Of a stretch of 64,000 nt of DNA, positions 1 through 10,928 are shown piece by piece (position 1 is the stretch's first letter; each line of letters opens with the position of its first letter). Both the position numbers and the translations under genes were made by a program. Below the pieces are notes generated by a model. The model searched no databases. It was not told the origin of the DNA and was given only the letters and a program-made list of their open reading frames with translations. The DNA is from Peltaster fructicola (Eukaryota; Ascomycota; Dothideomycetes), in assembly GCA_001592805.2 (NCBI GenBank), contig CP051139.1, positions 3,782,001 through 3,846,000 on the forward strand, given 5' to 3'.

Positions 1-511
1 GACGAACATCTGTCTTCCCGTGACACTCAAGGTGCGAGGAGCAATAGCGTTCCATGCTGCACCGCCAATGCCGCCTGCTGGCGATCTGATGCCGATCCAC
101 AGTGATGCGAAGGTCGTGAAATTGATGGGCTTGAGTCTCTCAAACACGCCATCCTTGTAGAGCAGACCGATCACATAGCGTGCGATCACACCACCAAGTG
201 AGTAACCGATGACGCTGATTTTGTCCAATTTAGCTCCCTGCCTTGACAGCTCTGCAATCGTCTCTTCAATCTCATGAGCGATTCGCTCGGCGCCCACCTC
301 TATGCCGTCGTAGGTAAAGTAGTCTGCGTTCCCTTTGGGCACAAGGACGTGGAGATTCCCAGTCGAATCGCTGTCCTCAAGTGTATGCTTCAGGTGGTTG
401 AGATGAGGAGGATTGCCCCAGAGCCTGGACATTGGTCAACACGTATCCCACAAGGCAGTGGCTGCAGACTTACCCGTGAATGAGCACACACAAGTGCTTG
501 GTAGCGACCAT
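1..511 (-). CDS. DUF676 serine lipase/phospholipase, partial (N-terminal part)
   Basis: The gene runs off the left edge, so only the N-terminal part is present. Exon 1 is 474-511 and exon 2 is 1-424, with a 49-base GTAAGT...CAG intron. The spliced start reads as a short lead into HGLWGNP, the usual opening of DUF676 lipases (yeast Rog1 and Lpl1 family). About 80 residues on comes the nucleophile elbow GYSLGG, with the catalytic Ser. These enzymes are predicted alpha/beta-hydrolases acting on phospholipids or neutral lipids, often at lipid droplets; the substrate here is inference. The catalytic Asp and His would lie beyond the edge. The start is the ATG at 509-511, because the hydrolase fold begins almost at once after it. 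Confidence 0.85.
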
Positions 512-1025
512 GGCGTATGGAGTGCGATGAATATGCGATGATAGACACAAGGGAGACCAGAGGAAGGAAGATGTGGATGACTTACTGCGCAGATGGGGCC
601 TCTAGCACTTCTTGTACATGATCAGCTGAAGAAGTGAGATGTCTATCGTGATTGTGGCAGAACACATCAGGTCGTAGCGTCATGCTTTGACGAGGACACG
701 GCTGTTCTAACCTTCCGGAGGCCGGCCAGCTATACGGATTTTAGGCTCCGCCCTTGATTTGATCATTCTTCAACCACTCCCGTGACCACCACCAACTTGC
801 TCAAGCGTTGGCATTGACCAAGTCCTCGCTAGCATCAGCTATTGCCAGTCATTACATCTGGGACTCGCATACTGAACCGCACGAAGACATCCGCTACAAG
901 GTTTGTATAATCCTCGACGCTTGGCACGCGATCGACTTCCCTTCTTCATTGAACTGACAAGAAATATCGTGGCTACATGCCACTGCTCCCTCACATGCGC
1001 TGTACAGTGGAACTAACCTGACACT
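512..1025. other. Divergent intergenic region
   Basis: Shared upstream region of the lipase (minus) and REX3 (plus). I saw no reading frame with a recognisable domain and no repeat. Confidence 0.5.
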
Positions 1026-2939
1026 ATGGTCTTTATCAGCCAGACAGAGCTGAAAGATGTTCCTTGTCCTGCAATCGAGTCCTGCGATGCTGTGATTTGC
1101 GGCTTCAACCATTCGCAACAATCAAAGAAAGGCATTGTGACCACACAGCGTACTGACAGCATGCATGCAGGCAGTATGCAGGATGACAGCAGTGGCCGAT
1201 TGACAGACGACGGTCGGAGTGGCGCGAAGGAGAAGGGAAACCACCAAGAGTCACCCATAGAGCCGCCCAGCAAGCGTCGCAAGGTCACTCCTGGAACTCC
1301 CTCTCTTTCTAGAGCAGATCAGCTTCGTGCTCAAGTAGTACAGACTCGGACACAGCAGACGGCACCGTTACAACAGAGCTCGCCAAGTGTGGTGTGCGGT
1401 GGTGTGATTGATGGTGTTGTCCCTGGTGACAAGCAAACCACGTTGACTCGGCCGATCTCACCACCAACAACCAGCCACACGGCCGATGTGAAGCCTTTGA
1501 GCGCGGAAGACTATAGCAAGGCAGCACAATCCATGTTGTCCAGGTTCGTAGGCGACAAGACCGAGTCACTTAACCCGAGGGTGGTGACGCCTGCGCCCGA
1601 GGCGCACAACAAGCGTACAGTCTTCTGTCAGCATATCCATTCACACATGACACGATTGAATCGCGACATTCTGGCTTCTCGAGCACCGATCCGAAGTATC
1701 GACTCGGTCCTGCTTAAGAACTTCGTCCTCAGCAACCCAGCACTTATCAAACTCACACTGGACGAGGAAGAGAGTATCGCTAAAGAGACACCAAAGATCT
1801 ATGGAAACGTCATTCGAAATCGTGTCGCTGCATACTCTCGGATGAGTATCGATACCTGGTTGGAAAAGCTCCAGACCACCATCTTCATGGGTCTGATGCA
1901 GGAAGCACACGACCCGGTGACACCAAGTAGCTCAGCAGCCTTGGCAGCTGTCTTGAAGCTCAGTGCAGCTGACATGCACGTCATACTCGAGCGACTGAAG
2001 GTCACTGATCTACACACTCTGACCTCGCACGGCTACGTATTCGAACCACCTACGGAGACAGCAGCCAAGGAAGCTCAGTCAGGTCGCCTGACATCTAGGC
2101 TCTTCGAGCGATGTGATCGCTGCAATTCACACTTTCAGGTATTCCCTGATAGAGACCCGGAAACAGGCCGTCTAACATCAAACGGACCATGTCACTTTCA
2201 TTGGGGTAGGCAGAACTATGCGCGTGGAGGCACTACCACATATCGCTGCTGCGGACAAGAGGTTGGTACAGTGGGATGCACGTCGTACCCTGATCACGTC
2301 TTCAAAACGACATTCGCGCCGAGTCTTGCCGCAGTTCTACCATTCATCAAGACGCCCGACAACAACAATCGTCGAAAGGATCCCAAAGGCCAAGACGTGC
2401 TCGGCGTAGTGTTCGACTGCGAGATGGCATATACGACGAACGGTCATGAGCTGATTCGTCTAACCGCAGTCTCTTGGCCTAGCAAAGAACCTCTTCTTGA
2501 TTTCCTCGTCCGACCCCTGGGCGCGATCATCGATCTCAACACCCGCTTCTCTGGTGTCAAGGCCGAGTGGTTCAGCAAAGCAATGCCTTACGAGAAAGAT
2601 AAACCGACAGGAGGCCTCCAGGTCGTGTCAGACCCTGCCGCTGCTCGAAGTCTGCTCTGTGAGTTCTTGGACGGAGACAAAGTACCATTGATGGGTCATG
2701 CTATCGAGAACGATCTCATCGCCGTACGACTGTGCCACAACAACATAGTCGACACAGTGGTGTTGTATCCGCATCGTCGTGGTCTGCCAGCACGTAATGG
2801 ATTGAAGGCACTCACTAGTGAGCATCTCAAACGAGACATTCAGATGGGAGGAAGTGATGGACACGATTCATTCGAGGATGCAGCAGCAACACTCGATCTG
2901 ATCCTGTTGAAGGCAGAACAAATCGCAACGTCTCTTTAA
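1026..2939 (+). CDS. REX3: RNA exonuclease 3 (Rex3)
   Basis: A single-exon frame of 637 codons. The N-terminus (residues 10-30) has a compact Cys/His pattern (PCP, then C, C and H) like the zinc-binding start of fungal Rex3 proteins, which supports the ATG at 1026. Residues about 90-440 are variable and partly low complexity. The C-terminal third is a DEDDh exonuclease: FDCEMAYT near residue 463 (the D-x-E metal pair), GHAIENDL near 558 and HDSFEDA near 612. Rex3-family enzymes trim the 3' ends of structured RNAs such as RNase MRP RNA, U5 snRNA and snoRNAs, with overlap among Rex1, Rex2 and Rex3. All four acidic positions and the His are present, so the enzyme should be active. It could be another Rex1/Rex4-type exonuclease, but the N-terminal finger favours Rex3. 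Confidence 0.88.
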   Translation: MVFISQTELKDVPCPAIESCDAVICGFNHSQQSKKGIVTTQRTDSMHAGSMQDDSSGRLTDDGRSGAKEKGNHQESPIEPPSKRRKVTPGTPSLSRADQLRAQVVQTRTQQTAPLQQSSPSVVCGGVIDGVVPGDKQTTLTRPISPPTTSHTADVKPLSAEDYSKAAQSMLSRFVGDKTESLNPRVVTPAPEAHNKRTVFCQHIHSHMTRLNRDILASRAPIRSIDSVLLKNFVLSNPALIKLTLDEEESIAKETPKIYGNVIRNRVAAYSRMSIDTWLEKLQTTIFMGLMQEAHDPVTPSSSAALAAVLKLSAADMHVILERLKVTDLHTLTSHGYVFEPPTETAAKEAQSGRLTSRLFERCDRCNSHFQVFPDRDPETGRLTSNGPCHFHWGRQNYARGGTTTYRCCGQEVGTVGCTSYPDHVFKTTFAPSLAAVLPFIKTPDNNNRRKDPKGQDVLGVVFDCEMAYTTNGHELIRLTAVSWPSKEPLLDFLVRPLGAIIDLNTRFSGVKAEWFSKAMPYEKDKPTGGLQVVSDPAAARSLLCEFLDGDKVPLMGHAIENDLIAVRLCHNNIVDTVVLYPHRRGLPARNGLKALTSEHLKRDIQMGGSDGHDSFEDAAATLDLILLKAEQIATSL

Positions 2940-3643
2940 TCTATTAACACAAGAGTCTGTGACAGGTAATGGGGCGTCATCACAACCCACGAAGCTGGAG
3001 ACGTCAAGCTGCATATCCTAGAAATCACCCTTGGAGAACGTGAAGGCTGACGCTTCGCAACGTTCAAGTCGATACCATGTAAGCTTTGAGTCAATTGAGC
3101 AGCTCATCCACCTGGCGGAGCAGTGTCGTCCTGTGTTGTTTGGTGCAACGTAGTCCTGAGAGTGATATCGTGAGGATCTGAAGCGATTACGTCGACCGTT
3201 TCGAAATATCAGCTGTGCATCCGCGCTTCCCATAAAAGCAAAGAGAAACGAAGGGTCTTGAACAGTGGGGGCACACCCGGTGGATCAGGGACCTAGATGT
3301 CGACAATCCGTCACTAGATATAGCCAATCAGTGAGTGGCATGCAGTGCAGCTGGGTGTCCGCATGCGCCCTCGCTTGCTCATGCTGCAAGAGAGGAGTAT
3401 CTGTGAAAAACATCCCCTCTGCATACAAAATCTTACATCTCACCACCGTTGCTCGCACGCCTTCTGAGCGGTTTTCTGATATCGCCACAACAAACCCTGG
3501 GAAGCCGTCAGAACCAAAATTGGAAGTCTGTATACAGGGGTCTCGTTCTTCTTTCGGCCGCGTCCAGCCAGCCTTCTGTGACCTGCGCGCCTTGCTATTT
3601 CACATTGCCTGCACTTTTCTCATTGTCTCCTACATGGCCAGCC
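2940..3643. other. Intergenic region
   Basis: 3' flank of REX3 and 5' flank of the next gene. A frame opens upstream of 3644 but has no ATG before it, so I treat it as untranslated leader. Nothing else recognised. Confidence 0.5.
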
Positions 3644-4807
3644 ATGGACCACGAAGCTGAGGACCAAACGTACGACATCCAGTTCCAGAGGTCGGGAAGC
3701 GCAGGACGTGCCTCTTCTCCACGACTCGACGGACGCCAAAGCATAAGTCGAGAAGAACAAGAAGCACGGGAATACAACGATACGCTCTCACGACTCGAGG
3801 GACGAGGCGAAGAAGACTACGACCGTTCTGATTCACGACCATATAGTCTTCGTAGCTCGACAAACCCATCGCCGGCTATGATGTTGCAAGATTACTTCGC
3901 AGACGCATCTGCGAGACAACAGCCCAAAGCAAGCAGGAACCGCTCGCCGTATTCCAGGTCCCATCTGCGGTCACGATCATCCGGCTCAGCGCTTGCGCCT
4001 GTGATGATCAGAGCACACTCAATGCCTGCCGTGCATTCATTGCGTGCTTATGATCTCTCGGGCGCTGCGACGCCTCCATCTGGCTCGCTCAGTCCAAACC
4101 TCACGGCTAGCCATTCGCCACAACGATCACCGGCACGCGTTCGCTCACCTTTCAAGACAGACGACTCGGGCTACTTCCAACTGCCACGCTCGCCGCATTG
4201 GTTTGAGACGTCAAGTGGTGGACCCATCGAATCTATACAGGAAGACTCGGAGCTCGACTTGACACCACGCAACTCGGCAGCTTTCGTGTCAGCTTCACCC
4301 GCGCAACCACCAGCCATACTCTCTTCTCGGACAGGCAGCATGCGGCGACGTCCAGCATCTCCGCTCTATAGCGTCGCTGCCGCATCGCCGCGCCTGGCTC
4401 CCACCAGCAGTCCTGCTGATGCTAACCAGGAGAGCCCTGCTCTTGCGCCTGCAAAGCTTCCAGAGACCTCTCAAACCACGTTTCAACTACATCACTACGC
4501 TTCGACCAGCTCATTCTCATCCATTAGTTCCACGCCATCTTCTGTGCGTTCACGATCACCTTCTATCAGTTCTTTAGAGACTATTGAGGACGCACCCGAT
4601 GCAGAATTCGAGGCGATAGAGGCCGACAGGTTGTGGAGGTTGCAGCTCAGTGAGAAGGGAGAGCGAGGTGAAGATGCTGGTGATGATACTGCCAGGCGGA
4701 AAGGCTTCGGCTTTAGCAGAGGCCGGAACTCTGAGCGCAAGAGATGGAGTGTCTGTGGTGGTGAGAGAAGAGCTGATCTGGATCTTGAGACCATCTGGGA
4801 GGACTAG
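3644..4807 (+). CDS. Ser/Pro-rich disordered protein of unknown function
   Basis: A frame of 387 codons from the ATG at 3644, which has a good context (GCCATGG) and is the first ATG in the frame. I do not recognise a catalytic domain. The protein is rich in Ser, Pro and Arg, with many SP and RSxSP motifs (residues about 90-200) that could be phosphorylated by proline-directed kinases. The last 25 residues look ordered: a basic stretch, then KRWSVCGGERR and an acidic DLDLETIWED end. That tail resembles the conserved end of uncharacterised proteins in other filamentous ascomycetes, from memory only. There is no signal peptide or membrane segment. Function unknown. Confidence 0.7.
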   Translation: MDHEAEDQTYDIQFQRSGSAGRASSPRLDGRQSISREEQEAREYNDTLSRLEGRGEEDYDRSDSRPYSLRSSTNPSPAMMLQDYFADASARQQPKASRNRSPYSRSHLRSRSSGSALAPVMIRAHSMPAVHSLRAYDLSGAATPPSGSLSPNLTASHSPQRSPARVRSPFKTDDSGYFQLPRSPHWFETSSGGPIESIQEDSELDLTPRNSAAFVSASPAQPPAILSSRTGSMRRRPASPLYSVAAASPRLAPTSSPADANQESPALAPAKLPETSQTTFQLHHYASTSSFSSISSTPSSVRSRSPSISSLETIEDAPDAEFEAIEADRLWRLQLSEKGERGEDAGDDTARRKGFGFSRGRNSERKRWSVCGGERRADLDLETIWED

Positions 4808-5073
4808 CATGCTATGTCCTCGATGAAGGTTGGAAATGCAGCCCTGGTTGGGTCTCCATGCTCAGTGCTTCATATTGACGACTGTTCCTCTTCCCGGGAG
4901 ACGAGCTTGCACCATGCAGCTCAATTTCTCCTGTTCTTACGATACCCACGTTTTGTATGCCTTTCCTATACCAACATAACGAAGCAATGTCGAGCTTCAC
5001 TAGTATTTTCCTTCAATCGAAAAGCACCCCTCCACAAACTTCAACCTTCTGTCCAGCGTCAACATGAAACGAC

Positions 5074-5814
5074 ATGACTAGCCACGCCCTGCCAGAACCC
5101 TTCACTAATCCCAATCAACCGCTTGAACTGATCGCGCAAGGTGCCGAAGCGCTTTTATACAAGACCGTGCTCTTCTCGTCGACGACATGCGCCTTGAAGG
5201 TTCGGCCTTCAAAAGCCTGGCGTCATCCTAAGCTCGACAGACAACTCACACGACAACGCATCTTAGCTGAGGCACGAGTGCTTGTGAAGTGCTTACAGAA
5301 GGGCATTCGAGTGCCTGCTGTCTTGTCGCTTGACTGGGAAGCAGGATGGCTTGGTCTAGAGTGGATTGGCGGCAAGACTGTGAAACAGGCTATCCGCACA
5401 AGAACTCAAGCATCTGATCTCGAGACTGTCGACGAAGACGAATTGAAGCTACTCATGCGACGCATAGGGCATGCTGTTGCAAGACTACATGAGATTGGCA
5501 TCGTTCACGGCGATCTGACAACGAGCAACATGATGCTGCATCCCAAAGACCAGGAGACGGTGGAGGAAGGTTCATTGGCCGGCGAAATCGTCCTTATAGA
5601 CTTCGGCTTGGCTGTTCAGACAGTACATGAGGAGGAGAGGGCGGTCGATCTGTATGTTCTTGAGCGTGCATTTGGCTCAACGCATCCCAAGGAGGAGGGC
5701 TTCTTCGACGAGGTTCTGCAAGGTTATGCCGCCGCATTCAAGGGTTCGAAGGCTACTCTACGACGACTCGAAGATGTCAGACAGCGAGGACGCAAAAAGA
5801 GCATGCTTGGATGA
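5074..5814 (+). CDS. BUD32: EKC/KEOPS complex kinase subunit Bud32
   Basis: A single-exon frame of 246 codons, close to the usual length of this small atypical kinase/ATPase. GAEALLYK (residues 22-30) replaces a normal glycine loop, followed by an ALK motif and a KAWRHPKLD stretch typical of the piD261/Bud32 family. The catalytic loop is HGDLTTSNMM near 148 and the metal-binding motif is IDFGLA near 175. Bud32 works with Kae1, Cgi121, Pcc1 and Gon7 to make t6A in ANN-decoding tRNAs and also affects telomeres and transcription. The ATG at 5074 is the first in the frame. The C-terminus is basic (RGRKKS), as is usual for Bud32. Certain at family level. Confidence 0.93.
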   Translation: MTSHALPEPFTNPNQPLELIAQGAEALLYKTVLFSSTTCALKVRPSKAWRHPKLDRQLTRQRILAEARVLVKCLQKGIRVPAVLSLDWEAGWLGLEWIGGKTVKQAIRTRTQASDLETVDEDELKLLMRRIGHAVARLHEIGIVHGDLTTSNMMLHPKDQETVEEGSLAGEIVLIDFGLAVQTVHEEERAVDLYVLERAFGSTHPKEEGFFDEVLQGYAAAFKGSKATLRRLEDVRQRGRKKSMLG

Positions 5815-6168
5815 GTATAAAGTCTCCGTCTAGAATGCGGTCTTATTGCTAAGAGACGATCTGACTTCATATAACGCCCTCGACACACTCTCGTACCAGG
5901 AACGAGACAGGTGTGCTCACAAACAGCTGTGGCTTCTGCTGCCGGACTGCATAGCATGACGAGACGAGTTCTGATACACACAAGGCCATATCTTATGGTG
6001 GCTGCATGACTCGCGTGAGACGTACAGCGAGTCTATCCAGCTGTCACTCCACAATAATAACAACATTGACATGTACTACTCTCAACATATTGCTAACATT
6101 GTGACAACCGAGCAGGCACTTGCAATACTCCTTCACCAAGATACCCTGCATAGTAATACTCGCCCATC
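5815..6168. other. Intergenic region
   Basis: 354 bases between BUD32 and SEC28, both on plus. No gene or repeat seen; it must hold the BUD32 terminator and SEC28 promoter. Confidence 0.5.
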
Positions 6169-7119
6169 ATGGATCCATTCAGCGCTGAAGGCGAGCTGGT
6201 CAACATCCACACAGCATTCATTCAAGGTCAATATAATGCGGTAATCAACGACTTCGATGCCAGCTCTTTCTCCGAGTCCAATCGTCTGCCGATTCGCATC
6301 CTACAGCTTCGAGCGCAGTGTGCCTTAGGCGAGTACCGCAAAGTCATCTCGGATATCAGCGACGCAGACGCAAAGGCGACACCAGATCTAGCTGCAGTGA
6401 AGATCTATGCGACATTCCTCTCAAAGAACGGTCGGGATGAGAAGTCGTTAGCAGATGCAGAGAAGCTCGCTAGTAGCAACGGCGACAACCTCGCAGTGCA
6501 GCTGCTGTGTGGCACAGTGCTGGCAAGAGCTGAGAAGCAGGAACAAGCACTTCAATTATTGTCACAACACCAGGGCAGCCTAGATGCTGTTGGCTTGATC
6601 GTGCAGATTCATCTACAACAAAACCGAACAGATCTGGCGCTGAAAGAGGCGAGAAGTGCAAGGAGCTTTGCTCAGGATGCCTTGCTTGTCAATTTGGCCG
6701 AGAGCTGGATTGGCATGCGACAGGTGCGATGAAGGTTATCCGATGAGAGCGAATGCTAATCTGCAACAAAGGGCGGTGACAACTACCAGAAGGCCTTCTA
6801 CGTATTCGAAGAGCTTGCTCAAGGTCCATCAAGTGCATCGGCAACCTCGTTAGTCGCACAAGCAGTATCAGAACTCCACATGGGCCGCACGGAGGAAGCA
6901 GAGGCAGCGTTAAGTCAGGCGCTGACGCTGGAGCCAGAGAACTCAGCCGCTATCGCCAACAAACTCGTACTGGACACGATTGCAGGGAAGGAGACGACTG
7001 AGACTCAGACGAAGCTTGAGAGTGTAGACAAGAGCAATGAATTGCTGGCAGATTTGGCGGCGAAACGAGAGGCATTCAGGGCTGCAATGTCGAAGTACAG
7101 CCCTCGATTCAGCTCATGA
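6169..7119 (+). CDS. SEC28: Coatomer epsilon subunit (Sec28)
   Basis: Two exons, 6169-6723 and 6772-7119, joined in phase 0 across a 48-base GTGCGA...AAG intron, give 300 residues; yeast Sec28 is 296. The start MDPFSAEGELVNIHTAFIQG and the series of helical hairpins match epsilon-COP, which forms TPR-like repeats and binds alpha-COP in the COPI coat for Golgi-to-ER traffic. Residues after the junction (YQKAFYVFEELAQ and the HMGRTEEAEAALSQAL repeat) continue the same fold, which supports the intron. It ends 75 bases before the stop of USE1 on the other strand, so the two genes converge. USE1 acts in the same retrograde route; the adjacency may be chance. Confidence 0.92.
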
Positions 7120-7194
7120 TCAAATGTAATGAAATCACGCCAACCTGGATATGCTTCCGATCGTCTTGCTCGAATATCGATCTGTAGCTTATGC

Positions 7195-8076
7195 CTAGAA
7201 TCGGAGCTTCGGTCCCAGGAAGACCAGCAGAAAGCACGCCAGCCACAGGCCAGCGATGAAACCATAGAGCTTGATACGGCCCCACCAGCCTTGTCCTTCG
7301 GACATACGTCGTAGCATACCCATCTTCCTCTCCGCCTGCTCCATCCCCTGTGCACTCTTGTCAAGTCCTCCTTCGGCTTGTCTCATGATCTCTTTCTCGG
7401 ATTCGAGAGACGAAGCAAAGCTCAACGAGGACTCCTTCAGTGCGCGCGCCAAGCCCAGCAAGCCATTCGTCAGTAGTTCTTGCTCATGATTGTTGTGTGT
7501 CATAAGTGCCTCTGATGTCTCGAGATCTAGATGTTGCTTTCGACCAGCAAACAGCTCTTGTCTAGCTGTCGTTGTAGCTGTAGACCGGTTGTCGGAGGAT
7601 TGTAGTGGTCGTCGGGCACGTAACTCATTCTGTTGCGGTTCAGGCTGGGGGTTGTCATCAGGAGCTTCGCCAATATTTAGACCAGCATTGATGTTACTGC
7701 GAGCTGGCGCAAAGCTTGCCATTTGCCCGTTTGTCTCTTCGGCAGTGCTCGAGAGTTCTTCTTCCTCATCTGTATCAGTGTCGTTGTCGTCCTCACCCAA
7801 CGAATCAAGCTCTTGCATGCGAGCATTTAACCTCTTGATCACATCTCGTTTCTTGTTCAGGTCCACCTGAGCCTGCTGCTTCTGGGTCTGGACCCGGATC
7901 GTGGAGCTTTGTTTCTCTAGAGTGAGAAGTAGTGAGCGCGCATGCTCGATGTTGGTGCTGATCCGCTTTCGCTCGTAGGACGAACGTCGCAGTTTCGTCT
8001 CAGCTGCTGGAGAGAGTAGAGAGTGCTCTAGCCGACTCAGAAGACGACTGAGGGTGAGGTTTGCAGACTGGTCCAT
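7195..8076 (-). CDS. USE1: SNARE protein Use1 (Golgi-to-ER)
   Basis: A single-exon frame of 293 codons from the ATG at 8074-8076 (MDQSANLTLSRLL). The frame is open for 27 more codons upstream, but the sequence there is not Use1-like. An N-terminal coiled coil (residues 10-85) is followed by an acidic linker, a SNARE-like helix (about 185-255) with the conserved MGMLRRMSEG segment, and a single C-terminal membrane anchor (about 272-290) with a few lumenal residues. Use1 is a tail-anchored SNARE that pairs with Sec20, Ufe1 and Sec22 for fusion of COPI vesicles with the ER. The stop faces that of SEC28. Confidence 0.85.
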   Translation of the reverse strand: MDQSANLTLSRLLSRLEHSLLSPAAETKLRRSSYERKRISTNIEHARSLLLTLEKQSSTIRVQTQKQQAQVDLNKKRDVIKRLNARMQELDSLGEDDNDTDTDEEEELSSTAEETNGQMASFAPARSNINAGLNIGEAPDDNPQPEPQQNELRARRPLQSSDNRSTATTTARQELFAGRKQHLDLETSEALMTHNNHEQELLTNGLLGLARALKESSLSFASSLESEKEIMRQAEGGLDKSAQGMEQAERKMGMLRRMSEGQGWWGRIKLYGFIAGLWLACFLLVFLGPKLRF

Positions 8077-8279
8077 GGCCACGGTGTTGTAATTTGCAGG
8101 TTGTTGCGACCGCATATATATATATGTAGTTCTAGACAACAATTCAGAAATCAACAATTGTGACGTCGCTTCCCAGGATGCACTGCAGCTCGCCTATATC
8201 AAGCTTCAGTCTTTGACACATACACTGCCTTGCACACGACAGCCTCGTACAATATCGACCTTAAAGCATACGATCGACC

Positions 8280-10595
8280 TCATACACTTTGCTTTACACC
8301 TTTCGCAGCCAAGACAAATGCCCGTATTTTATCTAGGTCTTGCCGGCCGTCAGTCTCAACACCGCTGGCCACATCTAGTCCCACCACCCTATGTGCTTCA
8401 GGCCCAAGATCGTGCAAGGCATTGACAACATTGCTTGGATCTAGCCCTCCAGCAAGCAAAATCTCCAAGCCGAGATCTTGACGTAACGTATCACGAACCT
8501 GGGAGATGTCAAGTCGTTCACCACTTCCTCCTGCTCCTGAATCGAGCAAGGGTAGAGCATGATATCCTCGTGCAGAGTGTCCAGACTGCCCTGGCTTATA
8601 CGCTCTGATGACAGGTACCGGAATTAGTGTTGCCCATTCCACAGGTTCATCGCCGTGCAACTGGACGATATCGAGCTCTAGCCGCCGCTGCTGCTCTAGG
8701 ACGTAGTTCAGTGGTTGGTTCTGGAATACTCCAACAAGTAGAGCACGTCGTGTTTGTTGGACGAAACGTGTACCGGTGTGCTTGAACCAACTTTGTGCAA
8801 GCTTTGGATCGTCCTCTGTTGTCTCGAGTACGGTTGACGATCGTGTAGTTGAGCGTACCACTGCACCGATCGACCTTGCCACATCATCCGAGACACATCT
8901 CTTCCGACCTTTGACAAGTATAATGCCGATGAGATCTGCTCCAGCTTCTATTGCCGCCTTTGCTGCTTCAGGGGTGCGAGTTCCACATATCTTGACCAAC
9001 GGTTTTCGTGTCTGTAGCTGGCTGCGCGCACTGCTGCCTCCGAGGAGCTCTGAGATGAAGCTTGCAGTATCCTTTGCGCGCATAAGCGCCTCGCCAACTA
9101 GTACAGCGCCGACTCCCGTCTTCTGGTATGGTTCGACGTCCTGCGGACCGGTAATGCCACTCAGTGCACACAAGATGGTGTCCTTAGGCACCATGGAAAT
9201 CAGTCGTGAAGTCGTCTCCATGTCCACATCGAAGGTTGTAAGGTTGCGGTTGTTGACACCAATGACCTTGGAGCCTAGCTTGACTGCAATTTCCATCTCT
9301 TCAACATTGTTGACTTCCACAAGTGCTTCCATGCCTAATTCGTGCCCGTACTTGTACAAGCGCTCCAACGTCGACATGTCAAGCATCTTCACAATCAGCA
9401 GAAACGTGTCTGCTCCTGCAAGACGAGCTTCCAATATCTGATATTCCTCGAAGATGAACTCTTTCCTCAGGACAGCAGGTCTGTTAGGCATACCGGATAA
9501 GGCTTGCCTCACTAGACGCAGATCATCAATGGAACCTTTGAACCATTCAGGCTCTGTCAACACACTGATCACGCTAGCTCCAGCAAGAGCATACGTGCGT
9601 GCTTGAGCAGGTGCGCAAGTCGACATTGATATAATGCCCTTGCTTGGCGATGCACGCTTTATCTCAGCCATCAGAGACAGCTTGAACGGCGTTTGTCTCA
9701 GGCGGTCGACGAAGGAGATCAAAGGCGGTGAGATGTCAAGCTTGTACGCTGCGAGCAGGTCCTCAGGGCGCTGTGATGGTATGTCCTTCTGTATTGCCAC
9801 GGCAGCTCGACGGTGAGCATATATTCGCTCGAGAATTGAAGCTTTCTTCTCGCCATTCGTCGCTGTGCCATTCGTCCGCACTGTTGTAGTCTTGGAGCTC
9901 TCGGCTTGGAGTTTGTCATTCTCAGACCAAGTGCCACCTTGCATTCTCAGAAAGTTCCGAAGCATGACTCGACCCTCTGCTGTCAGAATGCTTTCTGGAT
10001 GAAACTGTACACCTTCAATGACAAATTGCTTGTGTCGCACGCCCATAATGATGCCCTTCTCAGTACTGGCCTCTGTAGAAAGCCAAGAGGACACTTCGAG
10101 TGCCTCTGGCAAAGTTGGATGGGTTCCAGCAAGAGAATGATATCGAGTGACTGGCAGATCTTGTGCGAGGCCTGCGTAGACACCTTTGCCATCGTGCCGC
10201 AGCGGCGATGTCTTGCCGTGTAGCACCTCTCCAGTCTGAGAGACAGTACCGCCGAAGACAGAGAAGATGCATTGTTCGCCCATGCAAACGCCCAAGATGG
10301 GTATCTTGCCACCAAAGTGTTCGATAGCACCTCTACTGATGCCAGAGTCAGAGAGTGGGTGACCAGGTCCGGGCGAAACGACCAACTGAGTTGGCTTTGC
10401 TGCTATCAGTTGCTCTAGTGTGATTTCATCGTTGCGATATACTGTGACTGTTGCGCCTTCAAGGACGAGATATTGATAGACATTCCATGTGAATGAATCG
10501 TAGTTGTCGATGAGAACCAGATTCGATGCTGTGGCCACAGGAGGTGCTGGCTGCGGCTGCTGTGGCGAGTGGTCGATAATGTCAATGTCCGGCAT
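8280..10595 (-). CDS. trpC: TrpC: glutamine amidotransferase / indole-3-glycerol-phosphate synthase / phosphoribosylanthranilate isomerase
   Basis: A single-exon frame of 771 codons with the domain order standard in filamentous fungi. Residues about 22-230 are the anthranilate synthase amidotransferase, with the nucleophile Cys in GVCMGEQ (near 102) and FHPES later. Residues about 255-520 are indole-glycerol-phosphate synthase ([19 protein letters not shown]). Residues about 535-770 are phosphoribosylanthranilate isomerase ([25 protein letters not shown]). The protein supplies three steps of tryptophan synthesis, with TrpE as partner for the first. The start is the ATG at 10593-10595; eight more codons upstream are open but contain no ATG. 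The gene is divergent from the APSES factor, with 333 bases between them. Confidence 0.96.
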   Translation of the reverse strand: MPDIDIIDHSPQQPQPAPPVATASNLVLIDNYDSFTWNVYQYLVLEGATVTVYRNDEITLEQLIAAKPTQLVVSPGPGHPLSDSGISRGAIEHFGGKIPILGVCMGEQCIFSVFGGTVSQTGEVLHGKTSPLRHDGKGVYAGLAQDLPVTRYHSLAGTHPTLPEALEVSSWLSTEASTEKGIIMGVRHKQFVIEGVQFHPESILTAEGRVMLRNFLRMQGGTWSENDKLQAESSKTTTVRTNGTATNGEKKASILERIYAHRRAAVAIQKDIPSQRPEDLLAAYKLDISPPLISFVDRLRQTPFKLSLMAEIKRASPSKGIISMSTCAPAQARTYALAGASVISVLTEPEWFKGSIDDLRLVRQALSGMPNRPAVLRKEFIFEEYQILEARLAGADTFLLIVKMLDMSTLERLYKYGHELGMEALVEVNNVEEMEIAVKLGSKVIGVNNRNLTTFDVDMETTSRLISMVPKDTILCALSGITGPQDVEPYQKTGVGAVLVGEALMRAKDTASFISELLGGSSARSQLQTRKPLVKICGTRTPEAAKAAIEAGADLIGIILVKGRKRCVSDDVARSIGAVVRSTTRSSTVLETTEDDPKLAQSWFKHTGTRFVQQTRRALLVGVFQNQPLNYVLEQQRRLELDIVQLHGDEPVEWATLIPVPVIRAYKPGQSGHSARGYHALPLLDSGAGGSGERLDISQVRDTLRQDLGLEILLAGGLDPSNVVNALHDLGPEAHRVVGLDVASGVETDGRQDLDKIRAFVLAAKGVKQSV

Positions 10596-10928
10596 GTTTG
10601 CAACCGCTGGTTGAGTCAAAAGTCAGCGTCGGGAGGCTTCATCAACACATCGTTGGCATCGTTCTGCTGACTGTGATATCTGATTTTTGCTCTAACCTAC
10701 TCATGGTAAAGCGCAGATGTCCCTGCACGCCATTCCAAATCCGCGTCATTTATCGCGCGACGCGACTTCCCCAAAGAACGTTCTGTCGTTTGTGAATGCA
10801 TAGACTTTCCCAATTGAATTCGAATCGCATCACATCCTGGCCTCAAGATCACATGCCGAGATAGCATCGACCGGCCTGTACAAAGGTCCACGAATCTGGC
10901 TTACTCTTGCCACCAACAACAGCGCAAC
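10596..10928. promoter_or_regulatory. Divergent promoter region, trpC / APSES factor
   Basis: 333 bases between two divergent start codons. It must contain both promoters. I did not find a convincing TATA box, upstream ORF of note or MluI box (ACGCGT) in it. Confidence 0.4.

Noticed and set aside
8776-9441. 221-codon plus-strand frame
   Set aside because: Antisense to the indole-glycerol-phosphate synthase part of trpC, Ser/Thr-rich with no domain. The trpC frame has all expected motifs.
10596-10619. Upstream extension of TrpC by eight codons
   Set aside because: It would start at a TTG. The ATG at 10593-10595 is the first usable start, and the extension carries no conserved residues.
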